This document shows, in pieces, positions 8,313 to 17,501 of a DNA stretch of 64,000 bases (position 1 is the first letter of the stretch; each line of letters opens with the position of its first letter). Location: contig CP061009.1 in assembly GCA_025808375.1 (NCBI GenBank), positions 2,232,001-2,296,000 of the forward strand. The letters run 5' to 3'. The notes under the pieces were generated by a model, which was given only the letters and a program-made list of their open reading frames with translations, was not told the origin of the DNA and did not search any database. A program made the translations under genes and the position numbers. Source of the stretch: Duncaniella muricolitica (lineage in GTDB: Bacteria > Bacteroidota > Bacteroidia > Bacteroidales > Muribaculaceae).

Positions 8313-8949
8313 TCCATGTGACAGTAATACAATGAGTAAAAAGATTTTGACAGGTATATTTTTATCAGTTACATCCTGTTTTATTTCTGAGGCTAACGCT
8401 GTCACATGGTTTGACGGAGTGTCGCCTGTCAGTGTCGGCAAGAATACATCTTTAAGTCTTGTCGCAGAGACATCAATAGATATGTTTACGTCCGACATGA
8501 AATCTGTCACCGGCCAATCCGCCAGGCTGATTCATCCTGCCAAGGCCCGGATAGTGCTTACGCAACTTGATCGGGCGTCAAAATCACAACGACGTAAACT
8601 TGTACAAGCCGGAGTGCCTGTTGAGCGGCTCGATACTTTAGTCGATGGTTTTAATATCAAAGTCAACGGTGACAAAATACTGGTAACAGGCAGCAATGGC
8701 AGAGGCACGGCCTATGGTCTTTTGGAACTGTCTCGAGAAGCCGGAGTCAGCCCATGGATATGGTGGGGTGACGTCTTGCCCGTGCAGCAACAATCTCTGA
8801 CACTTCCGGATGACTATAATGTCACGCAGGGAGCTTCGGTTGAACTGCGTGGCATATTTTTAAATGATGAAGACTGGAGTCTGCGGCCTTGGAGCTCCAT
8901 AACATTTGAGCCGAATGAATCAGGCACAATCGGGCCACGTACATATAAA

Positions 8950-10318
8950 CAATGATTCGGTAAAATTTGAGGTTGTTCAGCCTTGGCTAAGCCGCTAACT
9001 GAGCCAACCGATGATTTATCTTCTGAATTATTTTGATATGCGGAGATTTTCCGCAAGTCGAAATAATTGTTGAGGCGAGATAAGATTCAAACATAAGCCG
9101 TTTGAACTGCGCTACCGAAAGATCCGGATAATCCTTCCTTATGACCTCTTTGCAGACATTGAGGGCAGTGAAGGAAAGATTGAACGCAAAATCAAGTCGC
9201 TCCCTGTCGCGGGTCTGCTGTGACTGAAGTCCGGTAAACTGCTTGGCATCGCGTATACCGAACTCAATCTGAAAGCGGGTGCGGTAGAAACCGATAATCT
9301 TTTCAGACCTCATGTTGGTGTCGGTAGAGAAGTAAAGAAGAGGCTCTGCGTTTTCAACCGGACAGACCACGATACGGATGTCGCGTTTCAATGCCCTCGA
9401 ATGTACGACCGCCGTGTGACATCGGGTTTTGTTTCCTTTGGAATCCTCATATATGAATGAAGTGAACACGGACATGTCAAGGTTGGAGAAATCCACTTTC
9501 TCTCCATACTTTTTCTTTCTGCCGCGTCTTCGCGGGGCGGAGGAATCCGGTATGGCCAGATACCTCAGATATGAGTTGGCACGTAATCTCCCGACAAATC
9601 GAAATCCCATGCCAATCACTTCATTTACAAACTCATATTTGGAGAAAAAGGCATCGGCAACCAGAATATCCGTCAGTGAAAGCAGCTTTGTCGCCTTTGA
9701 CCTGACAAGTGCCACATACCAGTCAAGCATTGACATTTGTTTCTCGGATTCAAGAGTCCTGAAGTTCGGTGACTGGACAGCACCGAGCATCACGCATGTA
9801 TGTTTACTCAGACTTATTGCCCCAATCGCCATTATCTCAAGACCGCGTTTCACACGTTGTGCCACCCCAGACCAGAAACGGCCTATGCCATACGTCAGTC
9901 TGCCTGCTTTTGAAATGAACGACGGATCGATTGCCACTGCCATGTCATCGGCCGGTCCAAAACAATCCTGCGCCATACCTATGTTGACTTTCATCCAGTC
10001 TACGGATGTCTTGAAATTGGAGGCAAAGGTCTTGGCTGTACGACCGCCATAGCGCGACAGCCGGGTAAAATTGACTTTGCCCGGAATCAACGCTACAGTG
10101 CGTATTGTTAAAATCAGCCAGTTGAGGAACCTTTTGCTCATCTTGGTTGTAGTATTTTCAAATACCGACTTACATCGAAAGGTGAAGTCTTTGAGAATCG
10201 CCAATACGTTCATGGTATAAGAGTTTTATAATGAACGCTTTGGCGATTCATTTGTATTTGACAATTCGACATATTAACTTAAGTTTCAACTACTTCGGTA
10301 ATTTTTACCGAATCATTG
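8950..10318 (-). mobile_element. IS4-like insertion sequence in the GH115 gene
   Basis: A 1369-base element. Its outermost 16 bases (CAATGATTCGGTAAAA, 8950-8965) are perfectly inverted at 10303-10318. The host sequence TATAAA is present on both sides (8944-8949 and 10319-10324), a 6-base target duplication. If the inverted repeat is taken one base longer on each side, the duplication reads ATAA instead. One transposase gene fills the element. The clean ends show an intact, recent insertion. Confidence 0.9.
8987..10213 (-). CDS. IS4-like DDE transposase
   Basis: A 408-residue DDE transposase. The IS4-type Y-(2)-R-(3)-E-(6)-K signature is exact (YRTRFQIEFGIRDAK, near residue 330), with Asp candidates at VAIDPSFIS and ILVADAFF. 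The frame is complete, so the element may still move. The target duplication is shorter than for most classical IS4 groups, so a related family such as IS701 is possible. Confidence 0.85.
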   Translation of the reverse strand: MNVLAILKDFTFRCKSVFENTTTKMSKRFLNWLILTIRTVALIPGKVNFTRLSRYGGRTAKTFASNFKTSVDWMKVNIGMAQDCFGPADDMAVAIDPSFISKAGRLTYGIGRFWSGVAQRVKRGLEIMAIGAISLSKHTCVMLGAVQSPNFRTLESEKQMSMLDWYVALVRSKATKLLSLTDILVADAFFSKYEFVNEVIGMGFRFVGRLRANSYLRYLAIPDSSAPRRRGRKKKYGEKVDFSNLDMSVFTSFIYEDSKGNKTRCHTAVVHSRALKRDIRIVVCPVENAEPLLYFSTDTNMRSEKIIGFYRTRFQIEFGIRDAKQFTGLQSQQTRDRERLDFAFNLSFTALNVCKEVIRKDYPDLSVAQFKRLMFESYLASTIISTCGKSPHIKIIQKINHRLAQLAA

Positions 10319-12219
10319 TATAAAGAAATATTCAAATTGCTTATGCGGTTACGCGCCAATGCCATATGGCCGGCCATGCACAAGGGAACAACCGCGTTTT
10401 TTAAAAATCCTGTCAACAAACTTGTCGCCGACAGTTGTGGCATTTCAGTAGGCACATCCCACTGCGAACCGCTCCTGCGCAATAATGTGGATGAATGGGA
10501 TGTAAGCAAACGGGGACCTTTCAATTACATCACCAACCGTCAGGCTGTGCAGGAGTATTGGATAGAACGACTGCGTGAGGTAAAAGGGTCGGAAGGCGGA
10601 AACATGTTTACGATCGGCATGCGAGGCATACATGACGGCTCAATGGAAGGAGTGAAGACAAAAGAAGAGAAATTTGCCGCATTGCAACAGGTGATTGATG
10701 ATCAGCAACAATTATTGGCCGATTATATCGGTGCTCCCAATAAGCAGATGCAAGTATTTGTACCTTATAAAGAGGTGCTTCAACTGTATGACATGGGGCT
10801 TAAAGTACCGGCGGCTGCAACGCTGATGTGGTGTGATGACAACTATGGTTATATCACTCGGCTTTCTACCGATGAAGAGCAAAAACGACCCGGAGGAGGC
10901 GGAGTATACTATCATTTAAGTTATTGGGGTAGGCCTCATGACTATCTTTGGCTTACAACGACGCAGCCGGGGCTGATATATAACGAGATGAGAAACGCCT
11001 ACAATCATAATGTAAGAAAATTATGGATTGCCAATGTACATGACCCCAAGGTGGCGGCCTATGATCTTGAGTTATTTCTTGATCTTGCATGGAATATCGA
11101 CATAGTGGAGCCTGAAAATCTTGGACAGCATCTCTGCAACTGGCTTACCACAAATTTTGGAGCTGACGTTTCTCAAAAGATTTATCCCGCCATGCGAAAG
11201 TTTTATAATCTCACCGGGAAACGTCGACCGGAATTTATGGGCTGGAACCAGGTGGAGCTTGATAAAAAACTTTATCACCGCGGCCTTAGCCCGGTAGCCG
11301 ATACGGAATTAAGTTTCACCGAGTTTGGCAGAGAAGCGGACCGCTATATTAGAGAGTTTCTTGAAATTTCGGAAATTGTTGAAGATGCCGGACAATCAAT
11401 TGACCCGTCTCTGCGTGATGCCTATTTCGCAGCGATTATTTACCCCGTTTTATCGGCGTCCAATAATGCCGTAAAGATGCTTGAGGCTCAACGTGCCCGC
11501 TCGTTTGCCTCAGGCGGCGTAAACAATGATATTTCACAACTTTATTTGGCTACAGCCCGAAGCCAGGAAGCATACCGTAATATCAGGGCATTGACCGAAA
11601 CATACAACGAAAAAATGAGCGGAGGGAAATGGCGTAAGTCGATGAACATGAGCCCGCGCGATTTGCCTGCCGGCTATGCGCCGATGCTTCCGGTTATACT
11701 TACAGAAGATGAAATGTCGGAGTATCTTGTAAAGGACACATCCCATGAAGACTGCAATTTTGATGTCGATGGAGCCATAGCCTTTAATGCTGATGATTTT
11801 TCTGACATTTCCGGCGATTATCATGTCATAGACCTTTTGGGTCATAGCAATCGTGCCGTTGAACTTGAAAAGAGTGGTTCCGTGACATATTCTTTTGCTA
11901 TAGATGACGACCTTGCAGAATCACTCTTGACTGTCGCTATGATTCCGACGCATGCCAATGACAAAGTGCGTTATAATGTCAGCATTGATGGAGGAGAACC
12001 GATTGAGTTTAATCTGAAGGAACCGTTCCGTTCGGAAAGATGGAAGATCAACGTGCTCCGCGGACAGGCCCGCCGCTCGATTAAACTCCCGCATCTTGAA
12101 AAAGGCAATCATAAAATAACCATTACAGCGGTTGACTCGCATATTGTGGTTGACCAGATATGCATTGATCCTAAAATCAATCGAAAATATTATCTAATCC
12201 CCACGATAGCAGAATGAAC

Positions 12220-13818
12220 TCATAATTTTATCATATACATTTTGTGGTTGCTCAGATAATATACTCTGTCCTGCAATATGCACCATGCTTCGATTGGACT
12301 GACTCCAAGATCTTTTATGTGCCATGACTTCCCATAGTCAGTGCTGTATTTTACGACACAATCGTCAAATGGACCGTCGTATATTATGAAGGCAATAGTT
12401 CCTGAATTATCTTCACGCAAATCGCTCATAATGGTATACCTGTGATGACTGCTGACTCGTTTTAGCCCGTCTGCCGAAGCATCCAAATCGTAACAGTTGG
12501 CACAATTGTTTTGTATCCCGCCCACAATAGCCTTATCGTGGACGGATTTCACAATAAAAAAGCATGAACCCTTAAACGCGACAGTGTCAACAAATTGTTT
12601 TTTACTGAAATTATAAAGGCGGCTACAACATTTTTTGTTATCCCAGGTAAAACCAATTAGACCTTCGTTAAGTTCGGCAAAACCTGCATTACAGATTCTG
12701 ACATCATACGCATCTATTGAGTCAAGCTGATTTCCGGCTTTATATAGCACACTGCCATCCGCTATGTAGATGCCATCTTTACGGGCGAATAAGATGGCAT
12801 GAGCACCGAGGGTATAATCTGACAGGGAGTGTTCTCCTGTATTCATGTCGAATGTCAGCAAGCGGTGACATTCACCGCATCTTACAATACATGAAAGCAT
12901 ATTGCCCCGGATTGCCGGATTGTCGTAAAATCGGCAATTAGGCAAAACAATCTCGCAAGACCAATTGTGACCTCCATCGACCGAACGATATATAGCTGCC
13001 GAGTCAGGTCTCTCCGGCCCATAAGTCGAGGCTAAAGCTATGGCTTCAATGTCGCTCATGTAGTGAATAGCTGTAATGTGGCCGACAAGACCGTTTACAT
13101 GCCATACTTCTTTTTTATTTTTGCTGTCACCTTGACTTCCTCCAAACAATGCTGCCGAGAAGATAAACGAAATAGCTACGTATATCGGTAGAAATTTCTT
13201 GAACGAATAGAGATAGTCCACCGGCTCAAGTCGCTCTTTTGATTTCCCGCGTTGTGTGATTTCATATTTATACGGCCACTTCCAGATGATTGCAAATCCC
13301 ACATCCGGCACCCAACGCGACATGCGGATGGCAAGCCATGTCGCAGTGATGGAGGCTGTTGCCCAGATGGCGAAACTCCACCCGTTACCGATCGTAATGC
13401 CGGCTGCGATAGCTCCGACAAAAGCCATGGCGATTGACACAGCCGTGCGAAAACTGTTTTCATTGTATATTTTTGTCCGAATAAAATATCCGGCAAAGCA
13501 TATAAGTCCACTGTATGCAATCCATATCGGATAAAGATACAATTGCATGACTAATAGTTTCAGTTCCCACACGGCCGATAATATCACGACATCTATAATA
13601 TAACCGCACAAAGCTCCCAGCCATGTCATAAGCCATAAGTGTGAAGGAGCATCCCTGTCTTCATCGCTTACCCACCACGAACACATGCCCGCAATCGCAA
13701 ACGTCACGACAACAGGTCCAATCACCGACAGTCTACACCCTAAAATCGTTATCGGGTATATGCTGAGAAAGATGACTGTCGGTAATATATATTTCCAAAA
13801 TCGTTTATCGGTAAACAT
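12220..13818 (-). CDS. Multi-pass membrane protein with Asp-box (BNR) repeat ectodomain
   Basis: A 532-residue protein. The first 230 residues hold several hydrophobic helices (for example ILPTVIFLSIYPITILG, WLIALAIRM-like segments and IYVAISFIFSAALFG), and the last 300 form a probable beta-propeller-like domain with at least two Asp boxes, SVDGGHNW and STDYGKSW. Asp boxes are structural in sialidase-like propellers and do not by themselves show enzyme activity. Many Cys residues suggest disulfides outside the cytoplasm. It overlaps the 55-residue gene upstream by 14 bases, so translation is probably coupled. Function unknown. Confidence 0.65.
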   Translation of the reverse strand: MFTDKRFWKYILPTVIFLSIYPITILGCRLSVIGPVVVTFAIAGMCSWWVSDEDRDAPSHLWLMTWLGALCGYIIDVVILSAVWELKLLVMQLYLYPIWIAYSGLICFAGYFIRTKIYNENSFRTAVSIAMAFVGAIAAGITIGNGWSFAIWATASITATWLAIRMSRWVPDVGFAIIWKWPYKYEITQRGKSKERLEPVDYLYSFKKFLPIYVAISFIFSAALFGGSQGDSKNKKEVWHVNGLVGHITAIHYMSDIEAIALASTYGPERPDSAAIYRSVDGGHNWSCEIVLPNCRFYDNPAIRGNMLSCIVRCGECHRLLTFDMNTGEHSLSDYTLGAHAILFARKDGIYIADGSVLYKAGNQLDSIDAYDVRICNAGFAELNEGLIGFTWDNKKCCSRLYNFSKKQFVDTVAFKGSCFFIVKSVHDKAIVGGIQNNCANCYDLDASADGLKRVSSHHRYTIMSDLREDNSGTIAFIIYDGPFDDCVVKYSTDYGKSWHIKDLGVSPIEAWCILQDRVYYLSNHKMYMIKL

Positions 13819-13972
13819 GCATCAGAGCATTCAGTTCTCGACAAATATATCCTACCACATACTCCTGAGGAGTATGCAGCTCGATGTCGTCATTACTCTC
13901 CAGGTCAGCTATAACACAACTTACAGCTTCCCAAAGGCGAGACCCTTCATATTCCTTGAATGTATCTTCCAT
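13805..13972 (-). CDS. Small hypothetical protein, 55 residues
   Basis: A 55-codon frame on the minus strand starting MEDTFKEYEGSRLWEAV and ending NALMHVYR. It is acidic, amphipathic and without a membrane segment; the stretch TPQEYVVGYICRELNAL looks like a folded helix. It lies between two membrane-protein genes, 18 bases after the upstream one, and overlaps the downstream start by 14 bases. The tight spacing and clean codon use support a real gene. It may be a cytoplasmic partner of the flanking membrane proteins, which is inference. Confidence 0.6.
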   Translation of the reverse strand: MEDTFKEYEGSRLWEAVSCVIADLESNDDIELHTPQEYVVGYICRELNALMHVYR

Positions 13973-13990
13973 AATTGAAATGTGTTTTTA

Positions 13991-14878
13991 TTATTGTCGA
14001 TCGGGTAGGGCGGCAAGGCTATTTCCGACCATAAGATTGTTCATATAGTCACGCGCGACTGTCGGAGACATCCATTTGATTGAGTCTATCGGCAACAAAC
14101 TGTTATCACCATTCATATCGTATATTTTTACCATATTATAGACGACTGACTGGCATATCCTGTCGTCATATGGCTGATAATCGATATACCGCTCGGCATA
14201 ATGAATGCTGTTGCCTGAATATCTTATCGCAGAAAAATCTTCCGGGAAAACGAAATATCCGCAACCGGATGGAAATGTCTTCAACCGACAGTGCCATATG
14301 CTGTCCAATATGGCACATATACGCACACTATTGGCATTGTAAATCGCAGAGTCCAAAGGGCAACACCAGGAGAAATCTTTGTCTCCATTCGTGCATATTC
14401 CATAGCAACTGCCTGTATTATTGTCGATGGTGAAATCCTCGGGCTTCATACTTCCTGCTGTAAACAAATGCAATGAAACGGGAGTCTCTCTGATAAAAAG
14501 CCCGTTTTTCTCGCCCAACACCGCAACCGGGCATGCCATTATGCCGCCACGTGAATACAATATGTAGTCATCCTTTTCCACAATATTTTTAGGCATACAG
14601 GCATAGATTATTGTCATATATGGTATCGCAAACAGCAACGATATGGCAAAATCTATTCGCAACCACCATTTCAATAGTTTCGGTTTGTCAAGTCCTGCTC
14701 CGGCCGGAAGAGCCAATAGTCCGAGCACATACCCGATTATCAGTATCCAGTAATTGAGATCCCATCGCCATATTTGGTCGCTTCCGGGCATAACACCGAT
14801 AACGACAGACAAAGGCAACATGTAGATTTGTACCCACACCATCGTCAGACATATCCTGTATCGTGTCATGTAACTCAT
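13991..14878 (-). CDS. Membrane-anchored protein with Cys-rich exported domain, unknown
   Basis: A 295-residue protein from ATG 14878. Three hydrophobic helices lie in the first 105 residues (around LTMVWVQIYMLPLSVVIGV, YWILIIGYVLGLLALPAGA and FAISLLFAIPYMTIIYAC), then a 190-residue probably external domain with many Cys residues. The longer frame to 14917 uses a TTG inside the -7 box and is rejected. The N-terminal membrane part plus external domain resembles the downstream 532-residue protein in layout, but no family is recognised. Confidence 0.55.
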   Translation of the reverse strand: MSYMTRYRICLTMVWVQIYMLPLSVVIGVMPGSDQIWRWDLNYWILIIGYVLGLLALPAGAGLDKPKLLKWWLRIDFAISLLFAIPYMTIIYACMPKNIVEKDDYILYSRGGIMACPVAVLGEKNGLFIRETPVSLHLFTAGSMKPEDFTIDNNTGSCYGICTNGDKDFSWCCPLDSAIYNANSVRICAILDSIWHCRLKTFPSGCGYFVFPEDFSAIRYSGNSIHYAERYIDYQPYDDRICQSVVYNMVKIYDMNGDNSLLPIDSIKWMSPTVARDYMNNLMVGNSLAALPDRQ

Positions 14879-14914
14879 TGTTATTCCTGCAAGTCGTGAT
14901 TGGTTGGTTATGCC

Positions 14915-14922
14915 CAAAGATA
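14915..14922 (-). promoter_or_regulatory. -7 box of the membrane-protein operon
   Basis: TATCTTTG on the minus strand, about 37 bases before the ATG at 14878. It serves the three genes running down to 12220 and faces away from the GH2 promoter. Confidence 0.5.
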
Positions 14923-14952
14923 CGAATATTTTTTTGATTTATGCTACAAAAC

Positions 14953-14983
14953 TTGTCCTCTTTCACGAATTTATGTAATTTTG
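14953..14983 (+). promoter_or_regulatory. Promoter of the GH2 gene
   Basis: A -33 TTG (14953-14955) and a -7 TAATTTTG (14976-14983) are separated by 20 bases, as in Bacteroidota primary-sigma promoters. The start codon at 15005 lies 21 bases after the box. Confidence 0.65.
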
Positions 14984-15004
14984 TTATGAAAAACTGTTTT
15001 TATA

Positions 15005-17437
15005 ATGAATAAAAAGATTACCTTATCGCTAATATCACTATCACTCATAGCTTTAAGTACGTTTGCAGAATCGCGTAAAATTGAAAATCTCAACTTCGGA
15101 TGGCGTTTCTCATATGGCGACATTGACAATGCTTCTTCATCGTCATTCAATGACAGCAGTTGGCATAATGTCAATCTTCCGCATGATTTTCAGATTTCCC
15201 AGCCATGGGTAGCTCCGGCCGACAACGAAAAAGCTGATAAAAACAATCCCATGGCTAATGTTAGCTCACGACTCAGTTCGCGCGGATTTAAAGAAATGGG
15301 CACAGGCTGGTATCGCCGTCAGCTCATTGCCGATTCCTCATGGATGGGGCGTCGTGTACTTCTCGATTTCGGCGGTATAATGCTTAACGGCGATGTCTAT
15401 CTCAACGGCCATCTTGTCGGAGGCACCGATTACGGCTATCTGGGTTTTGAGATAGATGTCACCAAGTTGCTCAATTATGACAAACCCAATGTCATAGCCG
15501 TACGTGCCGACACAGGCAAGCCGGAAAACTCCCGCTGGTATACCGGAGGTGGACTTTACCGCAATGTCAACCTTATTGTGACCGACCGCGACATGTATTT
15601 CATGCGACATCCTCTCTACATAACCACACCACATGTCGAGTCAGACAAAGCCTCGGTAAAAATCTCGGCTGAGATCGCGGCTCTTAAACATAAGGGCAAG
15701 GAGTTGAAAGTTAAGACCCGCATAACTGATGCTGACGGCAATCTCATATATGAAAGATTGTCAGAAATCCCTTTCAACCGCCGTCAGAAGACCAATGAAT
15801 ATCTTATCGACAGCATTTCGATTGATAATCCGCGATTGTGGGACTGTGGCACACCTCACCTCTACACTGCCCGGCTGGAGCTGCTTGCCGCAGACGGGAG
15901 TGTGGCAGACGAAGTGGAGGAATCATTCGGAATACGCAAGATTGAATATTCTCCCGAATATGGATTGAAACTCAACGGCAAAAAAGTCTTGCTCAAAGGC
16001 ATCGCCAATCATCATACTCTCGGTCCGCTTGGAGCTGCCGCTTATCCGAGTGCCATAGAGAAACGGATACAGATGCTCAAAGAATATGGATTCAATCATA
16101 TACGCACCTCCCACAATCCTTACAGTGAGGAATTCATGGATTTGTGTGACCGTTATGGCATACTCGTTGTCGACGAACTGTATGACAAGTGGCTTAAACA
16201 GTATGCCGGAGGGCGCAAAGACTGGATGGAACAGTGGCCCCACGATATACCCGAATGGGTAAAGCGCGACCGCAATCACCCGTCGGTTGTGATGTGGAGC
16301 CTTGGCAACGAGTTACAGCTATTGTGGAATCTTCCATATGCCGACTGGGGCGTCACACCCTATAAGATGCAGAAAGTACTCCTTGACCGATTTGACACAA
16401 CCCGCCCGGTGACAGTGGCCATGCATCCGCGTGGCCGACATATCTCCACCGACTCGCTTCCGGCTCCGTTGGTCATGGAGACCGACATAGCCTCCTACAA
16501 CTATCGCTACATGTATTTCCCCGGCGACAGCCGTCGGTTCCCGTGGATGATGTTCTATCAGAGCGAGGCCAATACATCCGGCATGGGGCCAAACTTCTAC
16601 GAGATGAATCTTGACAAAGTGATAGGCCTTGCCTATTGGGGCATGATTGACTATCTCGGCGAATCGCACGGGTGGCCCGCCAAGGGTTGGACTCAAGGTA
16701 TATTTGACATATCTCTCGAACCCAAACCAATCGCATGGTTCCTGCGAAGTATTTTCAAGCCCGACGAACCGATTGTCCATATAGGCATTATCGACTCTGA
16801 CGATAATACTGTATGGAATGACGTCAAAGTCGGCACTGCACGTATGTCGGATCATTGGAACCGTCAGCCCGGGACCAAGCTCAACCTTTACACATATACC
16901 AATGCCGATGAAGTTGAGCTGCGTCTCAATGGCCGTTCACTCGGCCGCAAACGCAACGAGATTGACAATCCCAAGAAGCGCAACCATATACTTTGGAATG
17001 ACATTCCCTATGCTTCAGGTCATCTGGAGGCATTCGCCTATCGCGATGGGGTGAAAACTCCGATAGCCCGTCACCGTATAGGGACAACCGGGAAAGTGTC
17101 ACGGCTGAATGTAAAGGCCGACAATGATGCCTGGACAGCTGACGGTATGGATTTACAATACGTGCGTATCGAGGCGGTTGACTCCAAGTCACGTCGTGTG
17201 CCGGGTTCAGATACTCCGCTTACATTCAAGGTTGACGGTCCGGCAGAGATAGTGGGTGTAATCAACGGTGATATGACCAGCCACGAAATGATGACCGGTA
17301 ACAGTCGTAGTCTCTTTGACGGGCGAGCATCAGTGATACTCCGCTCGACTCTCACTCCAGGCTCAGTAGCACTTACAATCACACCTGAAAACGGCAAACC
17401 GATAACATACAAAATGTCTACAAATCAGAGCCGCTAA
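15005..17437 (+). CDS. Secreted GH2 family glycoside hydrolase (beta-galactosidase-type)
   Basis: An 810-residue exported enzyme. A signal peptide (to about residue 21) is followed by a sugar-binding jelly-roll domain (about 25-200), an Ig-like domain (about 205-310), a TIM barrel (about 315-590) and C-terminal domains of the DUF4982 and Ig-like type. The acid/base is probably Glu436 in WSLGNELQ and the nucleophile Glu521 in YQSEANTSG. The family cleaves terminal beta-galactosides, beta-glucuronides or beta-mannosides; the substrate here is not certain. It has its own promoter and stands alone between unrelated genes. Confidence 0.88.
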   Translation: MNKKITLSLISLSLIALSTFAESRKIENLNFGWRFSYGDIDNASSSSFNDSSWHNVNLPHDFQISQPWVAPADNEKADKNNPMANVSSRLSSRGFKEMGTGWYRRQLIADSSWMGRRVLLDFGGIMLNGDVYLNGHLVGGTDYGYLGFEIDVTKLLNYDKPNVIAVRADTGKPENSRWYTGGGLYRNVNLIVTDRDMYFMRHPLYITTPHVESDKASVKISAEIAALKHKGKELKVKTRITDADGNLIYERLSEIPFNRRQKTNEYLIDSISIDNPRLWDCGTPHLYTARLELLAADGSVADEVEESFGIRKIEYSPEYGLKLNGKKVLLKGIANHHTLGPLGAAAYPSAIEKRIQMLKEYGFNHIRTSHNPYSEEFMDLCDRYGILVVDELYDKWLKQYAGGRKDWMEQWPHDIPEWVKRDRNHPSVVMWSLGNELQLLWNLPYADWGVTPYKMQKVLLDRFDTTRPVTVAMHPRGRHISTDSLPAPLVMETDIASYNYRYMYFPGDSRRFPWMMFYQSEANTSGMGPNFYEMNLDKVIGLAYWGMIDYLGESHGWPAKGWTQGIFDISLEPKPIAWFLRSIFKPDEPIVHIGIIDSDDNTVWNDVKVGTARMSDHWNRQPGTKLNLYTYTNADEVELRLNGRSLGRKRNEIDNPKKRNHILWNDIPYASGHLEAFAYRDGVKTPIARHRIGTTGKVSRLNVKADNDAWTADGMDLQYVRIEAVDSKSRRVPGSDTPLTFKVDGPAEIVGVINGDMTSHEMMTGNSRSLFDGRASVILRSTLTPGSVALTITPENGKPITYKMSTNQSR

Positions 17438-17470
17438 CCTATGCGGTTAGGATAATTGCTCTATTTTTTG

Positions 17471-17478
17471 TAATTTTG
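17471..17478 (+). promoter_or_regulatory. -7 box of prfC
   Basis: TAATTTTG lies 23 bases before the prfC start. No TTG at the expected -33 spacing is seen. Confidence 0.45.
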
Positions 17479-17501
17479 CACGCGAAAAACCAAGCTGCAA
17501 T

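Larger units (their letters stand above)
8332..12217 (+). pseudogene. GH115 family glycoside hydrolase (glucuronidase-type), interrupted by an insertion sequence
   Basis: Two parts read as one GH115 protein once the insertion is removed: residues 1-206 (8332-8949) and about 630 further residues from 10325, giving about 836 in all, near the usual family length. GH115 enzymes remove (4-O-methyl-)glucuronic acid from xylan side chains. The N-terminus (MSKKILTGIFLSVTSCFISEANA) is a signal peptide, so the enzyme would be exported. The insertion at residue 206 lies inside the catalytic barrel and stops translation at a TGA just inside the element, so this copy should be inactive. Both halves are otherwise open and uneroded, which points to a recent event. 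It lies 19 bases after the Sel1 operon. Confidence 0.85.
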
